DNA from: Mesorhizobium sophorae
Lineage (GTDB): Bacteria; Pseudomonadota; Alphaproteobacteria; Rhizobiales; Rhizobiaceae
Reading direction: 5' to 3'
DNA: 64,000 nt
Assembly (NCBI RefSeq): GCF_002270415.1
Contig: NZ_NNRI01000007.1
Span: forward strand, 1,240,001-1,304,000
Shown piece after piece: positions 55,912 to 64,000 of this stretch. Numbering within the stretch: position 1 is the first letter of the stretch; each line of letters starts with the position of its first letter. The notes below the pieces were generated by a model. That model made no database searches, was not told the DNA's origin, and saw only the letters and a list, made by a program, of their open reading frames with translations. Both the position numbers and the translations under genes were made by a program.

Positions 55912-56448
55912 TTTCACGTCGAGCGCGTAGGAGCAGCCGGCCGCCGTCTTGCCCGGGTGTGACTCGACCGTCGAGACGTTGAGCGTGATGCGCGTGGCGA
56001 GGCTCACGCCACCGGCGTCCTCGGTGGTTTCGGTAACGACCGCCTCGCCAAGGAATTTGTCCGGCGTCGAGATTGTCGGCGTGACATTGAACTCCTTGGC
56101 AAGGTCCGGCGCGGCAATACCGTCGAGCACCGCCATCGGCCCGGTCGCGGTAAAGACGATGGATCCCGTTTCGCGCCCGGAGACGCGAATTTTGCCCGGC
56201 AGCTCATACTGAACAAGGAATGGGTTGCTGGTCGCAACCTCCTTCCAGCCGAGTTTCCCCGCGGCGCCGGGCTCGCCGGCCAGCCACAGGGCAAAACCGT
56301 TATAGGCCGGCACGTCCGCCCGGCACTCGATCAACGCCGTAAGGTCCAGCGAGGCTGGATCGAAATCCTCGGCCATGGCCGGCGCCGCCAGAAGGAGTAG
56401 CGGCGCCAGGTATCTGCCGAGGCCGTGCACATCCTTGTTTTTGATCAT
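55909..56448 (-). CDS. Secreted hypothetical protein
   Basis: This 179-residue protein has a signal peptide (LGRYLAPLLLLAAPAMAED). The mature part is beta-rich with two cysteines (LIECRADVP, AAGCSYALD). I do not recognise the family. The only suitable start, MIKNKDVHGLG, lies inside the family I palindrome (copy E), so the repeat supplies the start codon and first residues. It is downstream of argG on the same strand. Confidence 0.75.
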   Translation of the reverse strand: MIKNKDVHGLGRYLAPLLLLAAPAMAEDFDPASLDLTALIECRADVPAYNGFALWLAGEPGAAGKLGWKEVATSNPFLVQYELPGKIRVSGRETGSIVFTATGPMAVLDGIAAPDLAKEFNVTPTISTPDKFLGEAVVTETTEDAGGVSLATRITLNVSTVESHPGKTAAGCSYALDVK

Positions 56449-56490
56449 GTCGTTGTCCCAAAACCGCTGGACACTTTTGGGCGACATGCA
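56432..56490. repeat. Dispersed palindrome family I, copy E
   Basis: TTGTTTTTGATCATGTCG-TTG-TCCCAAAA...TTTTGGGCGACATGCA, very close to copy B. It lies between argG and the secreted-protein gene. The minus-strand ATG in its outer arm is the likely start codon of that gene. Confidence 0.85.
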
Positions 56491-56495
56491 CCGGC

Positions 56496-57717
56496 TTATT
56501 TATTGCGGCTGCGTGCTGCCAGCGTGCGCAGCCTCAGTGCATTCAGGCGGATGAAGCCGGCGGCGTCCTTCTGGTCGTAGGCGCCGCGGTCGTCCTCGAA
56601 GGTGACCAGTGCATCGGAATAAAGCGTCTTCTTCGACTTGCGGCCGGTGACCATGACGTTGCCCTTGTAGAGCTTGAGGCGCACCGTGCCCTCGACGTCT
56701 TCCTGGCTCTTGTCGATCATCGCCTGCAACATCAGCCGTTCGGGCGCGAACCAGAAGCCGTTGTAGATCAGCTCGGAGTAGCGCGGCATGAACTCGTCCT
56801 TCAGGTGCGCGGCACCACGGTCGAGCGTGATCGATTCGATGGCGCGGTGGGCCGATATCAGGATGGTGCCGCCGGGCGTCTCGTAGACGCCGCGCGATTT
56901 CATGCCGACGAAGCGGTTCTCGACCAGGTCGAGCCGGCCGATGCCGTTGTCGCGGCCGAGATCGTTGAGTGCTGCCAGCATGGTGGCCGGCGACAGTTTC
57001 TTGCCGTTGAGCGCGATCGGGTCGCCCTTAAGGAATTCGATCTCGATCTCGGTGACCTTGTCCGGCGCATCCATTGGCGAAACGGTGCGCTGGTGGACGA
57101 ATTCCGGCGGCTCGCTCCACGGGTCTTCCAGCACCTTGCCCTCGGAAGACGAATGCAGAAGGTTGGCGTCGACCGAGAACGGCGCGTCGCCCTTCTTGTC
57201 CTTCGGCACCGGAATCTGATGCTGCTCGGCGAAATTGATCAGGTCGGTGCGCGACTTGAACGACCAGTCGCGCCATGGCGCGATGACCTTGATGTCGGGT
57301 TCAGCGCGTAGGCCGAAAGCTCGAAGCGAACCTGGTCGTTGCCCTTGCCGGTGGCGCCATGCGCAATCGCGTCGGCGCCGGTCTCCCTGGCGATCTCGAC
57401 CAGATGCTTGGAGATCAGCGGCGAGCGATCGAGGTGCCAAGCAGGTAGGTGCCTTCATAGACGGCGTTGGCGCGGAACATCGGGAAGACGAAATCGGAGA
57501 CGAATTCCTCGCGCACGTCGACGACGCGGATGTCCTTGATGCCCATCATCTCGGCCTTGCGGCGAGCCGGCTCGAGTTCGCCGCCCTGGCCGAGATCGGC
57601 GGTGAAGGTGACGACTTCGGCGCCGAGTTCGGTCTGCAGCCATTTCAGGATGATCGATGTGTCGAGGCCGCCGGAATAGGCGAGCACGACTTTCTTGACG
57701 TCTTTTGCTTTTGACAT
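56496..57717 (-). CDS. argG: Argininosuccinate synthase, frame broken twice
   Basis: ArgG ligates citrulline and aspartate with ATP in arginine synthesis. The start at 57717 is [22 protein letters not shown] (ATP loop). Breaks near 57425 ([26 protein letters not shown]) and 57298 ([16 protein letters not shown]) each lack one C. Restored, the protein has 407 residues, the family length. It includes [20 protein letters not shown]. Confidence 0.95.
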
Positions 57718-57918
57718 TTGGCGGTTCCGCGATCACGAGTTCTCGGCGGGCGAGGTATCACGCCGTTTCCGGGCTGCGCAAGAGACGAACGCCGCGGACC
57801 GTTGGGTCAACGGGATACGATTCGGGGCGCTGGATCAGCCTTTCAGCCGTCCAGTTGCTGGCAGCGATGGTTCGTATCCATTATAGGCTTGCGTGTTCCC
57901 GAGCCAAAGGGCCCGTCC

Positions 57919-58557
57919 ATGTCGTTCATCCCAGACACCGCCACGCTGATCCAGTTCGCCATCGCCACCGTGATCCTGGCGATCACGCCCGGACCGGACA
58001 TGACCTTGTTCGTCTCGCGCACGCTGAGCCAGGGCCGCGCCACCGGCTTTGCCTCGATGGCGGGCGCGCTGTGCGGCACGCTGATCCACACCACGCTGGT
58101 GGTGGTCGGTGTCTCGGCGCTGATCGTCGCCTCGCCGATGGCCTTCTTCGTGCTGAAGATCTTTGGCGCCGGTTATCTGGTCTTCCTCGCCTGGCAGGCG
58201 ATCACCAGGGGCTCGGCGTTTTCGCGGAAAAGAAGACGGGGCCTCAGATTTCGCTGTTGCGCAGCTGGGCGGCGGGGCTCGGAGTCAATCTGCTCAACCC
58301 GAAGATCATCCTGTTCTTCATGACCTTCCTGCCGCAGTTCGTCTCCGCGCATGATCCTAATGCGCCGGGAAAGCTGTTTTTCCTCGGCGCGATGTTCATC
58401 GTGCTCGATCCCGGTGACCGCGCCGATGGTGCTGGCGGTGGAAAAATTCTCGGCGGCGATGAAGGCCAGCCCGCGCGTCACGCGGGTGGTCGACTATCTC
58501 TTTGCCGGCGCGTTTTCCGCCTTCGCTCTCAAGATCCTGACGGCCCAGGCGAAGTAG
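57919..58557 (+). CDS. LysE-family amino acid exporter, frame broken twice
   Basis: This protein of about 213 residues has six membrane helices. The opening is LIQFAIATVILAITPGPDMTLFVSRTLSQGRATG, the LysE/RhtB signature. Breaks near 58215 (one G missing before FAEKKTGPQISLLRSW) and 58405 (a TC pair missing, MFIVL|SIPVTAPMVLAVEKF) are followed by the normal end VDYLFAGAFSAFALKIL. It probably exports an amino acid or homoserine lactone-like compound. The two shifts cancel. Confidence 0.88.
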
Positions 58558-59010
58558 GCGCCTTCTCATCCTTCAACCACCAGCTTCCGGCCCAGCGCCC
58601 GGCGCTAAGCCAGTAGAAGATCCCGCCGACCATGCCGCCGCGACCACTGCCATGGCGCTGGTCTCCCTGACCGCGAAAGCCGAGTCACGGGCATTGTCGA
58701 CCAGGCCGAGGAAAACGGCCGCGACCACCGCGCCGGCCAGCGCATAGAACAACCAGTCGCGCCGGCCGAGGATCTCGGCAAGCAGGATGACGATTGCTGC
58801 CGGCATGAAGGCGAAATAGGCGACGAACAGGGCGACGAAGGGAATTGAAAAATACAGGGAGGCGGTTGCCGTCGGGTGCGCGTGCTCCGGCATGTAGCCG
58901 AGCGAAGCCAGGAACAGGATGTTTAGGAAGGCGCTCGCCGCCAGCGAGGCCACCGCATAGCCGAACAGGATGACGGCGAAACGGACGAGGTAAGCAATGA
59001 GGCGGCTCAT
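58529..59010 (-). CDS. Small membrane protein, paralogue A, frame broken near the end
   Basis: This protein of about 160 residues has four membrane helices (VRFAVILFGYAVASLAAS, FSIPFVALFVAYFAFMPAAIVILL, WLFYALAGAVVAAVFLGL). Near 58637 one G appears lost; restoring it gives GMVGGIFYWLSAGRWAGSWW, which parallels the end of the next gene ([13 protein letters not shown]). The stop is then at 58529, inside the end of the convergent LysE gene. The function is unknown. Confidence 0.7.
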
Positions 59011-59456
59011 CCCGGATCCCGGCGTGTGAGGTGACCGGACTTACGCCCGGCTAGAAGCCAGTAGACCGAACCGGCAGCAATGCCGGCCGTGGCCAGAAAA
59101 CCGAGATAGCCCGGATTGAAGACAAAGCTTCCGGCCGAGCGCGGGATGGAAACACCAAAGGCGGTGGAGGTCACCGCACCCGTGGCCGCAAAGTAGAACC
59201 ATCCTCGAAGCGACAGCCGTTCAGCGACAAGGATCGCGGGGCCGACAATCAGCAGCGCGCCGACCATCACGGTCAACACGGCGAGCGGGAAGGAGCCCAG
59301 CCAGTCGAATGCGAAGATGATCGACCAGTTGCCGTCTTCAATCCCTTCCAGAAGAGCGATCAGCAGCACGGGCACTAAGATCGAGGTCAACACAGCGAAG
59401 AGATAGCCGACTGCTATCGTGGTGAGGCGTTTCAGCCAGGCGAAGCGGCGGCTCAC
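59007..59456 (-). CDS. Small membrane protein, paralogue B
   Basis: This 149-residue protein has four membrane helices. The GTG start at 59456 overlaps the rlmN stop (GTGA), and the stop overlaps paralogue A by 4 bp. The three genes form an operon. It shares the layout of paralogue A: basic N-terminus, helix, central paired helices and LLAGRKSG end. I do not recognise the family. Confidence 0.75.
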   Translation of the reverse strand: MSRRFAWLKRLTTIAVGYLFAVLTSILVPVLLIALLEGIEDGNWSIIFAFDWLGSFPLAVLTVMVGALLIVGPAILVAERLSLRGWFYFAATGAVTSTAFGVSIPRSAGSFVFNPGYLGFLATAGIAAGSVYWLLAGRKSGHLTRRDPG

Positions 59457-60702
59457 GCCTCGCCGTGCCCCGCGATCATCATTGCTTCCAGGGCCAGCCG
59501 GTCGACCTTGCGCATCCGCTCGGAGTCGGACTTCAGCTGGCCGCAGGCGGCCAGAATGTCGCGGCCGCGCGGCGTGCGGATCGGCGAGGCATAGCCGGCA
59601 TTGTTGATGTAGTCGGCGAATTTCTCGATCGTCTCCCAGTCCGAGCACTGGTAGTTGGTGCCCGGCCACGGGTTGAACGGGATCAAATTGATCTTGGCCG
59701 GGATGCCCTTGAGCAGCTTGATCAGGCCCTTGGCGTCCTCGATGGAGTCGTTGACGTCCTTCAGCATCACATATTCGAAGGTGATGCGCTTGGCGTTCGA
59801 CAGGCCGGGATAGGCGCGGCAGGCGGTGATCAACTCCTTCAGCGGATACTTCTTGTTGATCGGCACCAACAGGTCGCGCAGGTCGTCATTGGTGGCGTGC
59901 AGCGAGATCGCCAGCATGACGCCGATCTCCTCGCCGGTGCGCAAGATTTCCGGCACGACACCGGAGGTCGAGAGCGTGATGCGGCGCTTCGACAAGGACA
60001 GGCCGTCGCCGTCGGAGGCGATCAGCAGCGCCTTCTTCACCGCCTCGAAATTATAGAGCGGCTCGCCCATGCCCATCATGACGATGTTGGACACTTTGCG
60101 GCCCTCGGCCGGCACGATGGCGCCGTCTGGCGTGTCACGGTCGGGGAAATCGCCGAGCCGGTCGCGGGCGGTGAGCAACTGGGCGAGGATCTCCTCCGCC
60201 GTCAGATTGCGCACCAGCTTCTGGGTGCCGGTATGGCAGAACGAGCAGGTCAGCGTGCAGCCGACCTGCGAGGAGATGCAGAGCGTGCCGCGGCCTTCCT
60301 CGGGGATATAGACGGTCTCGATCTCGACCGGCCGGCCGGCGCCTCGCGGCGGAAAGCGGAACAGCCATTTGCGGGTGCCGTCGGAAGAAATCTGCTCCTC
60401 GACGATCTCCGGCCTGGCAACCGTAAAATGCTTGTCGAGTTCGGCGCGCAGATCTTGGAGATGTTGAACATGCCGGCAAAGTCGGAAACGCCGCGCACAT
60501 ACATCCAGTGCCAGAGCTGCTGGGCGCGCATCTTCGCCTGGCGCTCCGGCACGGCGCCGGATGCCACCAGGGCCTCGCCGAGCTCGGCACGCGTCAGGCC
60601 GATCAGCGACTGCTTTTCCGGCTGTGCGGCGCGGGCGCGCAAGGCGTCACGGGCGCCCTCGGTGGTAAGATCGAATGAAAGGGTCATGGTTGCACTTGAC
60701 AT
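59453..60702 (-). CDS. rlmN: 23S rRNA / tRNA A2503/A37 methyltransferase RlmN, frame broken once
   Basis: RlmN is a radical-SAM enzyme making 2-methyladenosine in 23S rRNA and some tRNAs. The start at 60702 (MSSATM) or 60687. The N-terminal part ends NISK; one G is missing near 60453, then [17 protein letters not shown] continues. The cluster is [14 protein letters not shown] (CxxxCxxC), followed by [15 protein letters not shown] and [11 protein letters not shown]. The C-terminal Cys ([10 protein letters not shown]) is kept. Restored, it has 416 residues. Confidence 0.94.
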
Positions 60703-60986
60703 AAGCGGTTTGCGGCCGATTTCACCATCGTGCCGGAAATGAAGCGCGGCGCATAGCACAGGTTGGGGGCGGAGTCATGCGGGGCGGCGATCCGGGTCGG
60801 TCCGTCGCCGCGGTTTTGGTTCAGTCGCAGTCAGATCAGAGCATGGATCCGGCCGGCATATCGCTTCATCCGCGGGCGCGCCTGCAGGACAAACCGATCA
60901 CATATTCGTGTTGGCGTAATGGTCCGCAATGCGCCAGCGAACCTGAAAAGGGGCACCTTTGCCCCTGCAAAATGGGAGTACGCAGA

Positions 60987-61285
60987 ATGCACTCGATCAA
61001 GCTCGTTTTGATTGCCGGTCTCATTGGCCTTTCCGCCCCGCAGGCATTTGCCGAGGATGCGATGGGCACGATGACCATGATGAAGGGCGGGGAAGTGATG
61101 GCGATCATGCCGGATGGGCACATGGGCACCATGATGCCGGACGCAAAGATGGGCGCCGAGATGATGAAGATGGCGAAACCATCAAGCACTGCATGATGAT
61201 GATGACCGACGCCAAGGGCAAAGCCTTCATGATCGATACGTCGACCAAGAAAGCTCAGGCCGAATGTGAAAAAATGGCCATGTAA
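60987..61285 (+). CDS. Small secreted methionine-rich protein, frame broken once
   Basis: The signal peptide is MHSIKLVLIAGLIGLSAPQA. The mature part is extremely Met-rich (GTMTMMKGGEVMAIMP, GHMGTMMPDAKMGAEMMKM). Near 61180 one A of an A-run is missing; restoring it continues AKTIKHCMMMMTDAKGKAF and ends CEKMAM at 61285. The result is 99 residues with about 20 Met in the mature 77, two Cys and two His. Cu(I)/Ag(I) binding or oxidant scavenging is possible but unproven. I do not recognise a family. Confidence 0.75.
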
Positions 61286-61394
61286 ATCGGCCATGCGAAC
61301 AAGCCGATAGGTAGACCGTCCCGTCGGCACAGGCCGGCGGGATACCCCAACAGGCCGCATATCTGCCGCCAGTGTGACGGATGGAGGCTCTGAG

Positions 61395-61432
61395 TCAGAC
61401 CCCGGCGGCAAACTCTTGCCGTCGGGGTCTGA
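61395..61432. promoter_or_regulatory. Strong 17-bp hairpin in the ClC leader
   Basis: The arms TCAGACCCCGGCGGCAA and TTGCCGTCGGGGTCTGA pair with one G-T and a 4-nt loop (ACTC). It lies 65 bp before the ClC start and 110 bp after the Met-rich gene. No T-run follows, so it is not a classic terminator. Confidence 0.6.
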
Positions 61433-61496
61433 ACGCACAGGGTTGATCGACCTCACGCCTGTGCTAGGGCTGGGCATCCCCCGCACGAGGACTGAC

Positions 61497-62851
61497 ATGG
61501 CCGGCGCATCGCGAAAATATCCCATGCTGCGGCGTTCGCGCGCGATGTTGGGCTCACGGCGTGTCTGGCAGCCGCGCCTGGTGTTCTGGGCCGGCGCCAT
61601 CTCGATCGGCGTCATCAGCGCTTTGTTCGCAATGCTGGCCGACAGGGCGCAAGGCCTGTTCCATGCGATGACAGGCAATGGTGACGGCTGGCGCTTCGAT
61701 CTGCCGCTCATCGTCACGCCGCTCGGCTTCGTGCTGTGCGCGTGGCTGGCTCATGCCTTCTTCCCGGGCTCGCAAGGCAGCGGCATTCCGCAGGCGATCG
61801 CCGCCCGCCACCTGCGCGACGATGACGACCGCAGCCACATCCTGTCGCTGCGGCTGGCGGCGGGCAAGATCGCGCTTACCGTCGTTGGCCTGTTCTGCGG
61901 CGCCTCGATCGGCCGCGAAGGACCGACCGTGCAGGTCGGCGCGTCGCTGATGCTGCAGGTGGCGCGCTGGGGCGGCATGGCGCAGGCGCGCGGCCTGATC
62001 CTGGCCGGTTCGGCGGCCGGCATCGCGGCCGCCTTCAATACGCCGCTCGCCGGCATCGTCTTCGCCATCGAGGAGATGGGTCGCACCTACGAGGCGCGCA
62101 CCAACGGGCTGGTGCTGACGGCGGTGATCCTGGCTGGCCTTGCCTCGCTCGGCCTGCTCGGCAACTACACCTATTTCGGCGTCGCCAGGGAGACGATCGC
62201 GTTTGCCGCCGAATGGCCGCTGGTGCTTTCCTGCGGCGTCATCGGCGGCGGTCTTGGCGCGCTGTTCTCGCTGCTGGCGTTGAAGGCGACGCGGCGGATC
62301 CGGCGCTGGCACACCGGGCAGCCCTTGCTGCGCGCGCTGGTCGTGGCGGCCGTCTGCGGCTTGTTGGTGGCGGTGATCGGCATCGCGTCGGGCGGGTTGA
62401 CCTTCGGCACTGGCTACGCGCAGGCGCGGGGCGCCGTCGAAGGCACGCCGCTGCCCTGGTTCTTCTTTGCCGAAAAGTTCCTGGCGGGACTGCTGTCGAT
62501 GATCTCCGGCATTCCGGGCGGCATCTTCGCGCCATCGCTGGCGGTCGGCGCCGGCATCGGCAGTTCGCTTGGCCTGCTGTTCGGCGCCGGCACGGGGCGG
62601 CGGCCCTGCTCGGCATGGCCGGCTATTTCGCCGGCGTGGTGCAGGCGCCGATGACGGCCTTCGTCATCATCCTGGAAATGACCGGCAATCACGACAATGT
62701 CATCGCGCTGATGCTGGCCTCGATGCTGGGCTACGGCACGGCGCGCATGATCTCGCACGAGCCGCTCTATCATGCGCTGTCGCGCGTCTTCATCGCCGAG
62801 GCGATCCGGCGGCGGCGGGCGGAGGCCGCGCCGGGATCAAGCCCGGGCTAA
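61497..62851 (+). CDS. ClC-family chloride channel/antiporter, frame broken once
   Basis: This is a protein of about 451 residues. Ion-pathway motifs are GSQGSGIPQ, GREGPTVQVGA and PGGIFAPSLAVGAGIG. Near 62597 one G of a run is missing; restoring it gives FGAGTGAAALLGMAGYFAGVVQAPMTAFVIILEMTG and the stop at 62851. The Glu of GREGP (gating) is present. No CBS domains are seen. The start at 61497 is preceded by GAGG; an ATG at 61374 is less likely because the hairpin would lie inside the gene. Confidence 0.92.
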
Positions 62852-62883
62852 AAGCAAAAAAGGCCGGGCTTTGCGGCCCGGCC
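62851..62883 (-). terminator. Intrinsic terminator of the IalB-like gene
   Basis: On the minus strand, GGCCGGG-CCGCAAAG-CCCGGCC is followed by TTTTTTGCTTT. It may also end the convergent ClC transcript, though without a T-run on that side. Confidence 0.85.
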
Positions 62884-62921
62884 GTAGTGTAAAACGAAGC
62901 TTTGGCAAATCGAAGCTTTGC

Positions 62922-63425
62922 CTATTTGCACTTGGCGATCGAGGACAGCGCCGCCGAAATGCCCTTCAGCGAGAAGACATAGGAGGTGGGATTGCCGCGG
63001 CCGGACTTCGCCGTCACCTTCATGTCGGTGCCGGTCTTCATGGCGGCGATCAGCACCGGCTCCTCGGCGGCGTTCTCGACCCAGGCCGACTTGCCGCGCG
63101 TGAACATCGAGAAGGACTTCTTGTCGATGGTGACGGTGGCCTTGGAGCCTTCCTGGAAGGTGTAGCCGGCGATGAATTGCGGCTCATAGGACACTTGCTG
63201 GCCGGGCCGCTGGCTGACGAAGAAGAACATGTCGCCATGGTCGAGCGTCGGCGGCTGCTTGTCGGTCGGCACGGTCAGGACATAGCAGACCTTGCCGCCC
63301 GATGCCTGGTAGCTGTAGGTGCCCCAGGCATTGTGTTGGCCGATCTTGGTCGCCGACTGCGCCAGTGCCGGCGCTGCCATGGCTACCAGGGCCAGGCTCG
63401 AAACTGTAGCAATCAATCCGCGCAT
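62922..63425 (-). CDS. Invasion-associated locus B (IalB) family protein
   Basis: This 167-residue protein has a signal peptide (MRGLIATVSSLALVAMAAPALA). The body has WGTYSYQASGGKVCYVLTVPTD, FFFVSQRPGQQVSYEPQFIAGY and a C-terminal Cys (SSIAKCK), typical of IalB-like periplasmic proteins widespread in Rhizobiales. The name comes from Bartonella; the role here is unknown. It ends at a strong terminator. Confidence 0.9.
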   Translation of the reverse strand: MRGLIATVSSLALVAMAAPALAQSATKIGQHNAWGTYSYQASGGKVCYVLTVPTDKQPPTLDHGDMFFFVSQRPGQQVSYEPQFIAGYTFQEGSKATVTIDKKSFSMFTRGKSAWVENAAEEPVLIAAMKTGTDMKVTAKSGRGNPTSYVFSLKGISAALSSIAKCK

Positions 63426-63700
63426 CGTTTTTCCCGTATTCCAAAGGTGCGGCGGCAGGCCGGCTCAGCGTCCTGCCTGTCGCTTCATTTTGATTTAATC
63501 TGGGTTACCAAACGGTGAATTTCCTTTGAGAAAAGGACCCACACCCGAGGAAACCGCCGCCATTCCCGCGCCGCCGCCTTGCGAGCGGGTGGCGCGACGT
63601 CCCTTTCGGGACTTGGAGGCCACGAAAGCGGCAAGAGTTTGACTTTTTGCTTTGCCGCCAAACGCAGGCTCCAAAGGCATTTGCGCGGGCGCCGGCCTGC
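63426..63700. other. 275-bp intergenic region
   Basis: It contains no supportable gene. A small hairpin GTCCC-TTTC-GGGAC lies near 63600. Confidence 0.5.
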
Positions 63701-64000
63701 TCAGCCCTTGTCGGCGATGGCGTCCTTGGCAGCCTGCCGGTGCGCCGGCGTGATGTGGGCGCTGACAGCGGTGATCGCGGCGGTGAGCACGGCGATGTCG
63801 TCGGTGAAGCCAAGCCCGAGGACGAAGTCGGGGATCACGTCCACCGGCAGCACGAAATAGCCGAGCGCGGCGAGCAGAATGCCCTTGGCGCGCAGCGGTG
63901 TGTTCTTGTCCATGGCGCAGTAGTAGGCGGCCACGACCTCTTCCATGAAGGGGATCTGCCGCGCGGCCTTCTTCGCCGTGCGCCAGAATTTCTCGCGCAC
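63701..64000 (-). CDS. YkvA-like (DUF1232) protein, truncated at the window edge
   Basis: About 100 residues are visible. The core GILLAALGYFVLPVDVIPDFVLGLGFTDDIAVL is the DUF1232 signature, a small membrane-associated domain. A GTG codon is the last in-window codon, but the frame probably extends beyond, so the true start may be outside. The function is unknown. Confidence 0.88.
   Translation of the reverse strand: MREKFWRTAKKAARQIPFMEEVVAAYYCAMDKNTPLRAKGILLAALGYFVLPVDVIPDFVLGLGFTDDIAVLTAAITAVSAHITPAHRQAAKDAIADKG

Noticed and set aside
3851..56490. Repeated hairpins as a possible CRISPR array
   Set aside because: The copies are kilobases apart, palindromic and intergenic, with no regular spacers and no cas genes.
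61286..61496. Fluoride riboswitch before the ClC gene
   Set aside because: The conserved fluoride-motif sequence is not seen, and the channel has the GSGIP and GREGP motifs of chloride-type ClCs rather than fluoride-type ones.
17846..62851. Calling all broken genes pseudogenes
   Set aside because: The lesions are uniform 1-2 base run contractions, hit normally essential genes, and restore normal-length proteins when repaired. Widespread gene decay would also show substitutions, stops and larger deletions.

Overview
The window reads as chromosomal DNA from a rhizobial alphaproteobacterium, most like Mesorhizobium. This is inferred from high GC, dense genes with 1-10 bp overlaps, the imuA-imuB-dnaE2 mutagenesis cassette behind a GTTC-N7-GTTC LexA box, an ffh/chorismate mutase/rpsP cluster, leuD/leuB/asd on one arm, DUF805, DUF1737 and DUF4173 proteins, and several families of palindromic intergenic repeats. 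There is no rRNA operon, prophage, CRISPR array, transposase or plasmid origin. The one tRNA is tRNA-Gly(GCC).

Layout. 0-3.1 kb is the end of a peptide-type ABC importer operon (binding protein and two permeases). 3.3-14 kb is a signalling and hypothetical region with three differently built class III nucleotide cyclases, a GNAT enzyme and two unrecognised proteins. 14-17.8 kb holds a thioredoxin-fold oxidoreductase, tRNA-Gly, a prolyl-tRNA deacylase, a thioredoxin-TPR protein, a LON-substrate-binding-domain protein and a Trm112-like protein. 17.8-23.6 kb is the LexA-type imuA-imuB-dnaE2 cassette on the minus strand. 23.8-32.9 kb has a zincin metallopeptidase, a CoA-ester lyase, a DUF4173/response-regulator/sensor-kinase operon, a FAD oxidoreductase and an ArsR-SRPBCC-SRPBCC operon. 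33-43.4 kb carries leuD, two tandem secreted proteins with an Ivy-like lysozyme-inhibitor signature, RidA, a VOC protein, leuB, two tandem cold-shock/DUF805 fusion genes, a DEAD-box helicase and asd. 43.5-50.1 kb has a bestrophin-like channel, a second ArsR-SRPBCC module, DoxX and the ffh-aroQ-rpsP cluster. 50.4-64 kb has a CPBP protease, an SH3/DUF1236 protein, a zinc-ribbon metallopeptidase, a flavin oxidase, a lytic transglycosylase, argG, a LysE exporter, rlmN, a Met-rich secreted protein, a ClC chloride channel, an IalB-like protein and a truncated YkvA-like protein.

A property of the data colours everything after about 19.9 kb: many conserved genes, including normally essential ffh and argG, carry frameshifts. 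Nearly all are a loss of one or two bases in a short G/C run or dinucleotide repeat. In dnaE2, nine such lesions totalling 11 missing bases restore exactly one 1115-residue frame. I read these as sequence or assembly errors rather than gene decay, and annotate the genes across the breaks.

The most interesting biology I can support is the tandem Ivy-like secreted pair between leuD and leuB, flanked by palindromic elements; the cold-shock-domain/DUF805 fusions; a very methionine-rich small secreted protein; two ArsR modules sharing an identical 12-bp operator core; and the dispersed hairpin repeat that sits at gene starts and in one case supplies the start codon.
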